From: Chitinophagaceae bacterium | GTDB taxonomy: Bacteria > Bacteroidota > Bacteroidia > Chitinophagales > Chitinophagaceae | Direction of reading: 5' to 3' | DNA length: 64,000 nucleotides | Assembly: GCA_004028795.1 (NCBI GenBank) | Contig: SAIW01000010.1 | Coordinates: 124,001-188,000, forward strand | In this document: in pieces, positions 43,194 to 52,198 of the stretch | How the letters are laid out: each line of letters starts with the position of its first letter | Position numbering within the stretch: position 1 is the stretch's first letter | Notes under the pieces: model-generated | Seen by the model: only the letters and a program-made list of their open reading frames with translations | What the model was told of the DNA's origin: nothing | The model's database searches: none | Translations under genes and position numbers: made by a program

Positions 43194-44525
43194 ATGAAAA
43201 AAATAATTACATGCCTTGTAATGGCATGCATAGTACTATACAGTTGTAAAGAAAAAACTGAATACAAAACATACCTGCACGATACACAATTATTAACCAA
43301 TACTGTACATGAATTGAATACAGTAGTAATGGGTAATAATTTTCCGCCAATGATTGCTGCAAGAAATTACACTTACGCAGCCATTGCAGCATATGAAGCC
43401 ATAGCAGCAGGTTATTCAGATAAGTATCAATCGTTAGCCGGTCAACTAAATGGATTGAAAAACTTACCTAAGCCTGATAAATCTCAACCGATAGACTATG
43501 AATTGGCTTCTCTGCTTACATACATAAAAGTTGGTGAATCGGTTACTTTCCCTGAAGGAAGTATGCAGCGTTATAAAGACAGTGTGTTGAATATAGCAAG
43601 AGAAAAGGGTTTGCCTTCAGACATAGAAAAAGCATCGCAAACTTTTGCCGACAGCATTAGTGCAGGCATTATTCGTTGGGCAAAAAAAGATAATTATTTA
43701 CAAACAAGAGGTGCGGAAAAATATACAGTAATGGCAGATGTTCCCGGCAGATGGGTTCCTACACCACCAATGTATGCCAGTGCTGTTGAACCGCATTGGA
43801 AAGAAATACGCCCGATGGTATTAGATAGTGCAGGTTTATTTTTACCACCACCTCCGCCTGTGTTTAATATAACTGATAAGAACAGTAAGTATTATCAGGA
43901 AGTAATGTCAGTAAAAAATGCAGGAGATAGTTTAACTGATGAACAAAAACACATTGCAGAATTTTGGGATGATAACCCTTTTAAAATGAATGTAAGCGGT
44001 CATGTTATGTTTGCCAGTAAAAAATTTTCTCCTCCCGGCCATTGGATGAGTGTTATTGGTATTGCCTGTAAAAAAGCGAATTACGATTTTGCAGCAAGCA
44101 CTTATGCTTTTGCCAAAACAAGTATTGCTTTGTTTGATGCATTTATTGAGTGCTGGCAGGTAAAATACACTTATAACACAATAAGACCTGAAACAGTTAT
44201 TAATAAATATATTGATATTAATTGGCGACCATATTTGCAAACACCTGCTTTTCCTGAATATACTTGCGGCCACAGCACCTGCTCTTCATCTGCTGCGGAA
44301 GCCTTAACAAGTGTATTCGGCGATAACTTTTCTTATACAGATAGTACAGAATTAGAATTTGGTATTAAAAACAGAAGTTTTAAATCTTTCAGAGACGCAG
44401 CTATTGAAAACAACTGGGCCCGCTTTTATGGTGGTATTCACCTGCACAACTCATGTATTGTAAGTACAGATATGGGTAAAAAAGTTGGCGGCTATGTTGT
44501 AGATAAACTGAAAATGAAAAAATAA
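43194..44525 (+). CDS. Vanadium-dependent haloperoxidase-like lipoprotein (PAP2 superfamily), copy 1
   Basis: This 443-residue protein has a lipobox ending in LYSC near residue 18. Vanadate/phosphate-pocket motifs are K-x6-RP in KYTYNTIRP, PEYTCGHSTCSS (PSGH type), and R-x5-H in ARFYGGIHLHNS. The Asp normally four residues after this last His is Ser here (HLHNS instead of HxxxD), whereas copy 2 has it. The family oxidises halides with peroxide or acts as an acid phosphatase; which one applies is unclear. It is the first gene of a haloperoxidase/barrel, haloperoxidase/barrel series. Confidence 0.83.
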   Translation: MKKIITCLVMACIVLYSCKEKTEYKTYLHDTQLLTNTVHELNTVVMGNNFPPMIAARNYTYAAIAAYEAIAAGYSDKYQSLAGQLNGLKNLPKPDKSQPIDYELASLLTYIKVGESVTFPEGSMQRYKDSVLNIAREKGLPSDIEKASQTFADSISAGIIRWAKKDNYLQTRGAEKYTVMADVPGRWVPTPPMYASAVEPHWKEIRPMVLDSAGLFLPPPPPVFNITDKNSKYYQEVMSVKNAGDSLTDEQKHIAEFWDDNPFKMNVSGHVMFASKKFSPPGHWMSVIGIACKKANYDFAASTYAFAKTSIALFDAFIECWQVKYTYNTIRPETVINKYIDINWRPYLQTPAFPEYTCGHSTCSSSAAEALTSVFGDNFSYTDSTELEFGIKNRSFKSFRDAAIENNWARFYGGIHLHNSCIVSTDMGKKVGGYVVDKLKMKK

Positions 44526-44564
44526 AATCAACATTATTTAAACAGGATTAGTTTTTAATGGCTC

Positions 44565-44585
44565 AAAAGTGTTTTTCACTTTTTT
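44565..44585 (+). terminator. Hairpin with T-run after the first haloperoxidase gene
   Basis: AAAAGTG (44565-44571) and CACTTTT (44577-44583) pair around a TTTTT loop and run into more T. It would end the 43194-44525 transcript ahead of the barrel gene at 44620. Confidence 0.65.
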
Positions 44586-44619
44586 GCAGCCTTATGCTAT
44601 CACCATTCAATAATCAATC

Positions 44620-45633
44620 ATGCTTGAGAATTTATTGATTTCAATAAACTATTTTCCTTACAAAGAAAAGGAGCATAAAAAAATTAAACAAGGTTTTCTT
44701 CTGTTACGAATAATTATTCTAAGCATATTCAGTACCGTTCTTTTTACTATTGAAACTAAAGCACAAACAACTGAAGATGTAATTATGATGAATAAAAAAC
44801 AATGGTGTAACGGTTTAACATATTCATATAATTCATGGAGTAGTTATTGGGAAGGAACATATAAAAGAACTAATGACAATATCGGAATCGTTTCAGCACA
44901 ATCTGTAATGTTTATGAGCAACTATGGCATTAAGAATAATCTTAATGTTATGGTAGGTTTACCATGGGTTTCAACAAAAGCAACTGCCGGAACTTTACAG
45001 GGTCTAAATGGTTTACAAGATATCAGCCTTGCTGTAAAATGGAAAGCATTAACTAAAAAATTTGCCAAAGGGAAAATCAGTTTGTTTGGCGTAGGAGAAT
45101 TAACAACCCCAACATCAAATTATGTAATTGATTTTTTACCGCTTTCTATTGGTTTAGGTTCTACAAATATTTCTGCGAAATTGATTGCTAATTATCAACA
45201 AAAATTTTTAAATATAAGATTAGCCGGAACTTATGCCTGGAGAAGTAATGTAAGCTTAGACAGAACTGCTTATTACACTACACAAATAATTTACTCTAAC
45301 AAGGTTAATATGCCCAATGTTGCCAATTATAATTTGGCAGTTGGTATTCATAAAAAATATTTACTGGTTGATGCTTTTGTAAATAACATGACAACATTAG
45401 GTGGTTTTGATATGCGTAAAAACGATATGCCTTTTGTAAGTAACACAATGAACAGTACAAATATTGGTGTTAGTTCTAAATATACTTTACCATCAAATAC
45501 ACATATCTCTTTTGTTGGTGCCGTAAGTCAGGTAATAGCAGGCAGAAATGTGGGTCAGGCAACATCTTTTACAGTAGGATGCTTTTATGCAAATTCATTT
45601 GCTCATAAAGTAAAGTCACAATCAATAAAATAG
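44620..45633 (+). CDS. Outer-membrane beta-barrel protein, copy 1 of the haloperoxidase cassette
   Basis: The protein has 337 residues. The signal sequence is preceded by an unusually long charged N-terminus (about 25 residues), with hydrophobic core and cleavage near TKAQ (residue 49). The mature part is rich in alternating hydrophobic/aromatic strands (NGLTYSYNSWSSYWEG, NLNVMVGLPWVSTKA, KISLFGVGELTTPTSNY), typical of the Phenol_MetA_deg or transporter-like barrels of Bacteroidota. The function is unknown. It lies five bases before the second haloperoxidase gene, which suggests co-translation and a shared envelope role. Confidence 0.75.
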   Translation: MLENLLISINYFPYKEKEHKKIKQGFLLLRIIILSIFSTVLFTIETKAQTTEDVIMMNKKQWCNGLTYSYNSWSSYWEGTYKRTNDNIGIVSAQSVMFMSNYGIKNNLNVMVGLPWVSTKATAGTLQGLNGLQDISLAVKWKALTKKFAKGKISLFGVGELTTPTSNYVIDFLPLSIGLGSTNISAKLIANYQQKFLNIRLAGTYAWRSNVSLDRTAYYTTQIIYSNKVNMPNVANYNLAVGIHKKYLLVDAFVNNMTTLGGFDMRKNDMPFVSNTMNSTNIGVSSKYTLPSNTHISFVGAVSQVIAGRNVGQATSFTVGCFYANSFAHKVKSQSIK

Positions 45634-45637
45634 TCGT

Positions 45638-47191
45638 ATGAAAAAAATATTAATAGTTACAATATCAACACTCATCATTATTTCTTTTCCATTCATTTAT
45701 TCGTGCAATAAAAATGTTACCAATAGAACAGCAGATTTACCTGCGTTAAATCCATCTTCAACAGATATGAATGCAGGTACCTGGAAAACCATGTTGTTAA
45801 CAAGACCAGACACTTTTGCAGTTGCAGCACCAATTGCAGTTACAGCACCCAATTATATTGCTGAATTAAATGAAGTAAAAGGCTATCAAAAAAATGCAAC
45901 TGATGAGCAATTAGCAAAAGTTAAATATTGGAGTGCCGGTGGTGTATTAAGGTGGAATGAAATATTAAGAGGCTTAGTAGCAAAGTATAATCTTCCACCC
46001 TATCAAAATCCGGACGGAACTTATCCAATACCAAGTGCAAATAATCCTTTTGCATATCCATTATTTCCATTTGCAAACCCACCATATGCTGCAAGAGCTT
46101 ATGCTTATGTTACCGCTGCACAATATGATGCATTGGTTGCCTGCTGGTATTATAAAAACAAATACAACAGGCCTGCACCTTATAAAACAGATACAACAAT
46201 AACTGCATATGTTACAAAATCAAGCTTACCTTCTTATCCATCTGAAGCGGCAGTTTTAGCTGGTGTTACTTCAGAAATGATGTTGCTTTTATTTCCGGGA
46301 GAAAGCTCTAATATTCAACAATTAGCAGTAGAACAGGAGCAGGCAGCTATAACAAGTGGTACTGCAACAAGGAGTGATATTACTGCAGGAGAAGCATTGG
46401 GAAAACAAATTGCTGATGCATTTATTGCCCGTGCAAGAACAGACAAAGCCGGCAGTGCAGTTGGTACCCCTACTGATTGGGCTAACTTTGTGACTACCGC
46501 CAACTCAAGAGGAGAAACTCCCTGGTACAGTTTAGAAACGCCAAAACGTCCGCCCATGCTACCATTGTTTGGTAACGTGAAATCATTATTAATTGATTCT
46601 GCAACTGTTGTTTCACTTCGTCCCGGTCCTCCGCCATCAACTTCAAGCGACCAGATGAAAAAAGAAACACAAGAAGTGTACGATTATGTTCAAAACCCGA
46701 GCAGGGATAATATTCGAATTGTACAATTCTGGGCTGATGGTGTTGGAACATATGCACCACCCGGGCATTGGAATGCAATTGCAGCAGAAGATTTTATTAA
46801 TCTGAATTTTAGTGAAGTTCGTTGGGCAAATAATTTAGCTTTACTAAATGTAACTTTAATGGATGCTGCCATTGTTTGTTGGAATACAAAATATTATTAT
46901 TTCAATCCGAGACCTTGTCAGCTGAACCCTGCAATTAAAACATTAACAGGTGTTCCGAATTTCCCATCATATATATCAGGTCATTCAACTTTCAGTGGTG
47001 CTGCTGCTGCATTATTAAGTTTTGTTGTTCCTTCAAATGCAACGAAATATAATCAAATGGCACAGGAAGCCTCTATATCAAGGTTAATGGGCGGAATACA
47101 TTACAGAAGCGATTGCAGCACTGGTTTACAAGTTGGTCAAAACGTTGGTGGCTATGCAATTGCAAGAGCAAAGATTGACGGAGCTCACTAA
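45638..47191 (+). CDS. Vanadium-dependent haloperoxidase-like lipoprotein (PAP2 superfamily), copy 2
   Basis: This 517-residue protein has a lipobox ending PFIYSC near residue 23. The vanadate/phosphate pocket is complete: K-x6-RP in KYYYFNPRP, PSYISGHSTFSG, and SRLMGGIHYRSD (SR-x5-H-x3-D). It therefore has all residues for haloperoxidase or acid phosphatase activity, unlike copy 1. It is sandwiched between two barrel genes, with gaps of 4 and 40 bases. Halide preference cannot be told from sequence. Confidence 0.85.
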   Translation: MKKILIVTISTLIIISFPFIYSCNKNVTNRTADLPALNPSSTDMNAGTWKTMLLTRPDTFAVAAPIAVTAPNYIAELNEVKGYQKNATDEQLAKVKYWSAGGVLRWNEILRGLVAKYNLPPYQNPDGTYPIPSANNPFAYPLFPFANPPYAARAYAYVTAAQYDALVACWYYKNKYNRPAPYKTDTTITAYVTKSSLPSYPSEAAVLAGVTSEMMLLLFPGESSNIQQLAVEQEQAAITSGTATRSDITAGEALGKQIADAFIARARTDKAGSAVGTPTDWANFVTTANSRGETPWYSLETPKRPPMLPLFGNVKSLLIDSATVVSLRPGPPPSTSSDQMKKETQEVYDYVQNPSRDNIRIVQFWADGVGTYAPPGHWNAIAAEDFINLNFSEVRWANNLALLNVTLMDAAIVCWNTKYYYFNPRPCQLNPAIKTLTGVPNFPSYISGHSTFSGAAAALLSFVVPSNATKYNQMAQEASISRLMGGIHYRSDCSTGLQVGQNVGGYAIARAKIDGAH

Positions 47192-47231
47192 AAATTAAAA
47201 CAAAAAAATTATCACATTGAATTACTTAAAT

Positions 47232-48305
47232 ATGAAAAAAATAATCTTCTCACTATTAATTATCGTTTCCGGTTTAAAAATTAACGCTCAAGGCTGTGTT
47301 GCCATAAGAAGCACAGGTGCAGCCTGCAGTATTGAAAAATTTATGTACAGAGATACCACCAAATGGGAATTGGGTATTAATAACCGTTACTTTAAATCTT
47401 ACAAACATTTTGTTGGCGAAGTTGAACAGAAACAAAGAGTTGACAGCCAGACTGAAGTTATTAATCATTCCTATACATTAGATTTAAACTTAGCAAGAAA
47501 ATTTAACGAGAGATGGAGTATGATGATTGATGTACCGATTATTGCCAATACCCGTTCTTCATTATATGAGCATGGCGGAAAAGACAGAAGGCAAACACAT
47601 GCTTTCGGCATTGGTGATATAAGATTAGCTGTTTACAGATGGATGATTGACCCGATGAAACATTCAAAATTTAATTACCAATTGGGCTTAGGGCTAAAAT
47701 TACCAACGGGGGATTATAAATATCAGGATTATTTTTATAGTGCAACAGGTACCAGAACTTTAGGCCCCGTTGATCAATCAATTCAATTAGGAGATGGCGG
47801 TACAGGCATAACAGCAGAATTAAATGCGTTTTATAATTTGTCTCATGCAGTAAGTTTTTACGGAAACTTTTATTATCTGTCTAACCCGAGAGAGCAGAAT
47901 GGTGTATCAACTGCAAGAGGTGGAACACCAAGTGCAGCAGCCATTGCAAACGGCAGTGATGTAATGAGTGTACCTGACCAGTACATGTACAGAGCGGGTG
48001 CTAACGTTATGCTTAATAAATTTACAGTTTCTGCAGGCGTAAGAAAAGAGTGTATTCCCGTTTATGATTTAATCGGCGGCAGCGGTGGTTTCAGAAGGCC
48101 GGGCTATGTAATTTCTGTGGAGCCCGGGGTTAATTATCGTTCTAATAATATTTCATTGTATGCTTATGTACCTGTTGCAGTAGTAAGAAACAGAACACAA
48201 AGTGTTCCTGATAAAATTAAAACAGACTTAACAGGTATCTATACACAAGGAGATGCAGCCTTTGCAGATTTAAGTGTGAGTATTGGTATGAGTGTAAGAT
48301 TTTAA
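47232..48305 (+). CDS. Outer-membrane beta-barrel protein, copy 2 of the haloperoxidase cassette
   Basis: The protein has 357 residues from the ATG at 47232 (a TTG at 47217 adds five residues). The signal peptide ends at INAQ (residue 20). The mature start GCVAIRSTGAAC has two Cys. Strand-rich sequence (NNRYFKSYKHF, SMMIDVPIIANTRSS, GIGDIRLAVYRWM, LGLGLKLPTGDYKY) fits an outer-membrane barrel of the same broad class as copy 1, though the two differ strongly. It ends with FADLSVSIGMSVRF, a barrel-closing strand with C-terminal Phe. Confidence 0.75.
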   Translation: MKKIIFSLLIIVSGLKINAQGCVAIRSTGAACSIEKFMYRDTTKWELGINNRYFKSYKHFVGEVEQKQRVDSQTEVINHSYTLDLNLARKFNERWSMMIDVPIIANTRSSLYEHGGKDRRQTHAFGIGDIRLAVYRWMIDPMKHSKFNYQLGLGLKLPTGDYKYQDYFYSATGTRTLGPVDQSIQLGDGGTGITAELNAFYNLSHAVSFYGNFYYLSNPREQNGVSTARGGTPSAAAIANGSDVMSVPDQYMYRAGANVMLNKFTVSAGVRKECIPVYDLIGGSGGFRRPGYVISVEPGVNYRSNNISLYAYVPVAVVRNRTQSVPDKIKTDLTGIYTQGDAAFADLSVSIGMSVRF

Positions 48306-48324
48306 ATCAGTTAGTATTGTGTAA

Positions 48325-48380
48325 AAAAGTGAAGGTTAATTAATAGTATTCAATTAATAAATCACTTAACTTTCACTTTT
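48325..48380 (+). terminator. Long-stem hairpin after the second barrel gene
   Basis: AAAAGTGAAGGTTAA (48325-48339) and TTAACTTTCACTTTT (48366-48380) form a 15-bp stem with one G-T pair. The 26-base AT-rich loop makes it weaker than a standard terminator, but the 3' arm ends in TTTT. Confidence 0.6.
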
Positions 48381-48409
48381 ATCACTTGCATGTAACCCAT
48401 ATCTAACGA

Positions 48410-49402
48410 ATGCATCAAAGTACACTGAAAGAATTATCAGAGGCATTAGGATTAAGTATATCAACTATTTCAAGAGCCTTAAAAAACCATCCTGACATTG
48501 CAGAACGCACCAAGAAGAAAGTGCGGGAACTGGCTACTGTAATGGAATATGAGCCTAACCCCTACGCAGTACAATTAAGAACACAGCAAAGCAATGTATT
48601 AGGTATTTTGGTTCCTACAATTGATAATTTTTTTTACGACTCCTTTGTTGCTTCATTAGAACAGGAAGCCAGAAATAATGGCTATTCTGTTTTAATTATG
48701 CAATCGAAAGATTTAGTTGATGTAGAACAAAACAGCCTGAAACTTTTCAGAAAAAATTTAGTAACAGGTGTGTTTGCTTCTGTATCTATAGAAACAAATA
48801 ACTTAGAACCCTTTCATAAAATGGAAGAAATGGGTATTCCTGTTGTTTTCTTTGACAGAGTACCCGAAGAACCGGGCTATACAAAGGTTTGCCTATCAGA
48901 TGAAGTAGCTGCGAGAATAGCTGCAGAAGCAATTATAAAAAAGAAAAAGAAAAACGTATTGGCGTTATTCGGTCACCCGCATTTAAGTATCAGTAAGGTA
49001 AGGCATGCATCTTTTATGGAAACCTTTAAGAAATCTGCACCCAAAACAAATGTACAGGTTGCCTGGCCCGAACAGATTGAAGCATCAAGAATTGAAACAT
49101 TAAAAGCATTAGGTAAAAAGAATAAGCCTGATGTAATTTTTTGTATGGGTGATATGATTTTAATTGGTGTGATGTATGCCATAAATGAACTGGAATTAAA
49201 AGTGCCTGATGATATTGCGGTAATAGGCATCAGCAATGGTTTAATGCCAACATTGTACAACCCAAAAATTACTTATGTAGAAACCAGCGGTCAAAAACTT
49301 GGTAAGTTGGCATTTAAGCAAATGATGGATAAATTAAATCATAATATAATTACTGATGAAGTCTTTTTGGAATCTGTTTTAATAGAAGGCGACTCATTGT
49401 AA
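48410..49402 (+). CDS. LacI family transcriptional regulator of the trehalose-type operon
   Basis: This 330-residue protein has a helix-turn-helix (TLKELSEALGLSISTISRALKNHPDIA, residues 5-31), a hinge (NPYAVQLRTQ) and a sugar-binding effector domain (VLGILVPTIDNFFYDSFV onward). It is clearly paralogous to the first LacI (37000). It is the first gene in a same-strand series with an MFS porter (30 bases on) and a trehalase, so trehalose or a related disaccharide is the likely effector. No CAAACGTTTG palindrome is seen immediately upstream of it. Confidence 0.93.
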   Translation: MHQSTLKELSEALGLSISTISRALKNHPDIAERTKKKVRELATVMEYEPNPYAVQLRTQQSNVLGILVPTIDNFFYDSFVASLEQEARNNGYSVLIMQSKDLVDVEQNSLKLFRKNLVTGVFASVSIETNNLEPFHKMEEMGIPVVFFDRVPEEPGYTKVCLSDEVAARIAAEAIIKKKKKNVLALFGHPHLSISKVRHASFMETFKKSAPKTNVQVAWPEQIEASRIETLKALGKKNKPDVIFCMGDMILIGVMYAINELELKVPDDIAVIGISNGLMPTLYNPKITYVETSGQKLGKLAFKQMMDKLNHNIITDEVFLESVLIEGDSL

Positions 49403-49432
49403 TTATCATTTAATAAAGCCTAAAAAATTGCC

Positions 49433-50668
49433 ATGCGAAACTTACCTATAAAAATCTCTATCTTCTTAAACTATTTTGTTTTTGCCATACTTTTAAACAG
49501 TGTAGGTATTGTGATTGCAAAATCTATAAAAGTATATGGAGTAGATGAAAAGCAGGCTTCAATATTAGAAGCTTTTAAAGATCTTCCCATTGCAATTGTT
49601 TCAATTATTGTAGCCTCTTCTCTTCCGAGATTGGGCTATAAGAAGGCAATGCAATCAGCTCTTTTGATTGTGTTTTTCGGATGTATAGGAATGCACTATG
49701 GAAATAGTTTCTGGACTGCCAAACTTTTATTTTTATCAGTTGGGATAAGCTTTGCTTTAATTAAACTTTCTGTTTACAGCTTAGTTGGCGTTGTTACAGA
49801 TACTCCGCAACAACACTCGTCTTTAATGAGTGCTATTGAAGGTTTTTTCATGGTTGGTATAGCAGTAGCTTATTTTCTTTTCCCTGCATTTTATTCTGAT
49901 ACAGATACCAATGCATGGTTAAATGTATACCTGCTGTTAGCAGCTTTAATAGCCGTTTCTTTTTTGTTCCTGAGTTTCTCAAACATTAATATCCCTGCTG
50001 AAACTGCGGGTTCATCTGCATTAGACGATATCAAAGAATCACTGAAATTGATTATTATACCATTGGTTTTGATATTCATTTCTTCAGCATTCTTTTTTGT
50101 TATGATTGAACAAGGCATTATGACATGGCTGCCTCGTTTCAACGAAAAAATATTTTCTTTCTCAGATAAACTTAGTGTACAAATGGCTTCTATATTAGCC
50201 ATTTCACTTGCTGCAGGCCGTTTTTTGGCAGGATGGTTATCAAAGAAAATTTCATGGTCTTTAATTGTTATCAGTTGTGCAATACTATCGCTCATTTTAA
50301 TCTTAGTGATATTACCTCAATTAAAACCAGCTAATGAAGTTATGGTACTTAACAAATTATCAGATGTACCAATGCTGGGTTTTATCTTACCGTTAATAGG
50401 ATTATTCATTGCCCCGATATATCCTTTATTAAATTCAACAGTGCTTAGCCATTTACCTAAACATCTTCATTCACCAATGTCAGGCTTAATCATTGTCTTC
50501 TCTGCATTGGGTGGAACAATAGGTTCAAGAATTGTCGGAACATTATTTAAAAATATTGGTGGTGTTAATGCGTTTTATTTTCTAATCATACCCATTGTAT
50601 TACTGATTATTTCTGTAATACTTATACAAAGAATTATAAAAAAAGATGAGCTTAAAAAGGCTAACTAA
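49433..50668 (+). CDS. MFS transporter, probable trehalose/disaccharide importer
   Basis: This 411-residue protein has about 12 membrane helices (for example 12-30, 45-65, 75-95, 205-225). It has no SP-family signature and belongs to a broader MFS group (fucose/glucose-permease-like or unassigned). Its place between a LacI gene and a cytosolic trehalase, with 24 bases to the trehalase ATG, makes it the likely importer of trehalose. The substrate is inferred from context only. Confidence 0.85.
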   Translation: MRNLPIKISIFLNYFVFAILLNSVGIVIAKSIKVYGVDEKQASILEAFKDLPIAIVSIIVASSLPRLGYKKAMQSALLIVFFGCIGMHYGNSFWTAKLLFLSVGISFALIKLSVYSLVGVVTDTPQQHSSLMSAIEGFFMVGIAVAYFLFPAFYSDTDTNAWLNVYLLLAALIAVSFLFLSFSNINIPAETAGSSALDDIKESLKLIIIPLVLIFISSAFFFVMIEQGIMTWLPRFNEKIFSFSDKLSVQMASILAISLAAGRFLAGWLSKKISWSLIVISCAILSLILILVILPQLKPANEVMVLNKLSDVPMLGFILPLIGLFIAPIYPLLNSTVLSHLPKHLHSPMSGLIIVFSALGGTIGSRIVGTLFKNIGGVNAFYFLIIPIVLLIISVILIQRIIKKDELKKAN

Positions 50669-50692
50669 TTTTTGCAAATTGTATTGTTATTT

Positions 50693-52198
50693 ATGAATCA
50701 GCATTTTTTTAATAGTACTCTTTTTAAAGATGTTCAGGTAAATAACATATTTGCAGATGGTAAAACTTTTGTGGATTGCACTCCTAAGTACGATTTAACT
50801 TTTATAGAAGAAGATTATCAGGCTCAAAAAAATAATCCTGCATTCAGTTTAGAAAAATTTGTTGAAGAAAACTTTGAAATACCTGCTGCTGTTGATTCTT
50901 ACAGCATTAATAAAAAGTATTCAATTGAAGAACATATTAATAATTTATGGACTGTTTTAGAAAGAATAACCACTCCCACCAACCATTCACTTATTCCTTT
51001 ACCGTATTCATACATTGTACCAGGTGGCAGGTTCAGAGAAATATATTATTGGGATAGTTATTTTACCATGTTGGGTTTAGCAGCAAGCTTCAACATTAAT
51101 TTAATTGAAAACATGGTAAATAATTTTGCTCATTTAATTAATACAATCGGTTATATACCTAATGGCAACAGAACTTACTATATCGGTAGGTCTCAACCAC
51201 CATTTTTTACTTTAATGGTTAAGTTGCTTGCGAAGTTTAAAGGTGAAAATATTTTATTGGATTATTCATCAGCTATTGAAAAAGAATATTCATTTTGGCA
51301 AGATAGTATTACTGAAATTGATAAAAACAACACTGCTGATAAACGTGTTGTTAAACTGAATAACCATGAATATTTAAATAGGTATTGGGATGAGCATAAT
51401 ACACCGAGACCTGAATCTTATAAAGAAGATATTGAGTTAGCTCACACATCAACCGATACAGAAATTTACAGACATATAAGAGCAGCAGCAGAATCGGGTT
51501 GGGATTTTAGTACACGTTGGTTTGCCGACGAAAACAACTTTACTTCTATTCATACAACAGCAATAATTCCTGTTGATTTGAATTGTTTATTATACCACAT
51601 GGAGGAAACATTAGCTGAGATTTATAAAAAGGCTGATAATACCATACAAGCTGAAATATATGCTCAGAAAGCATTTCAGCGAAAGCAATTAATTCAACAA
51701 TATTGTTGGAATGAAGAGAAAGGGTTTTATTTTGATTATGACTTTATAAAAAAGCAACAGAAAGATGTTTACTCTTTAGCTGCATTATTTACTTTATTTT
51801 TTAAAATAGCAACTACTGAACAAGCAAAAAGTATAGCTGCTGTTGTAGAAAAAAACTTTTTGAAGGAAGGGGGGTTACTAACTACACTACAAACAAGCGG
51901 GCAACAATGGGATGCACCTAATGGTTGGGCACCTTTACATTATATAACCATAAAAGGATTAGAAAACTATGGCTTACAGCATTTAGCTGAAACTATTGCC
52001 GGGCGTTGGATTACATTAAACAAAACTGTTTTTGAAAGAAGTGGTAAGCTAATGGAAAAATACAATGTGGTTGATACTGATTTAGAAGCAGGTGGTGGCG
52101 AATACCCGGGACAGGATGGGTTCGGCTGGACGAATGGTGTATTATTGAATTTGATGAACAGCTATCCTCATCTTGCTTCCATCACACAAAAACTATAA
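50693..52198 (+). CDS. treF: Cytosolic trehalase, glycoside hydrolase family 37
   Basis: The protein has 501 residues from the ATG at 50693; a TTG at 50672 would add seven. No signal peptide is present, so it acts in the cytosol. Both trehalase signatures are present: PGGRFREIYYWDSYF (about 110-124) and QQWDAPNGWAPLHY (about 403). The general acid is Asp271 (ESGWDFSTRW) and the base is Glu470 (GGGEYPGQDGFGWTNGV), as in E. coli Tre37A. It cleaves trehalose to two glucose. The last 31 bases overlap the 3' end of the convergent amylosucrase gene. Confidence 0.95.
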   Translation: MNQHFFNSTLFKDVQVNNIFADGKTFVDCTPKYDLTFIEEDYQAQKNNPAFSLEKFVEENFEIPAAVDSYSINKKYSIEEHINNLWTVLERITTPTNHSLIPLPYSYIVPGGRFREIYYWDSYFTMLGLAASFNINLIENMVNNFAHLINTIGYIPNGNRTYYIGRSQPPFFTLMVKLLAKFKGENILLDYSSAIEKEYSFWQDSITEIDKNNTADKRVVKLNNHEYLNRYWDEHNTPRPESYKEDIELAHTSTDTEIYRHIRAAAESGWDFSTRWFADENNFTSIHTTAIIPVDLNCLLYHMEETLAEIYKKADNTIQAEIYAQKAFQRKQLIQQYCWNEEKGFYFDYDFIKKQQKDVYSLAALFTLFFKIATTEQAKSIAAVVEKNFLKEGGLLTTLQTSGQQWDAPNGWAPLHYITIKGLENYGLQHLAETIAGRWITLNKTVFERSGKLMEKYNVVDTDLEAGGGEYPGQDGFGWTNGVLLNLMNSYPHLASITQKL

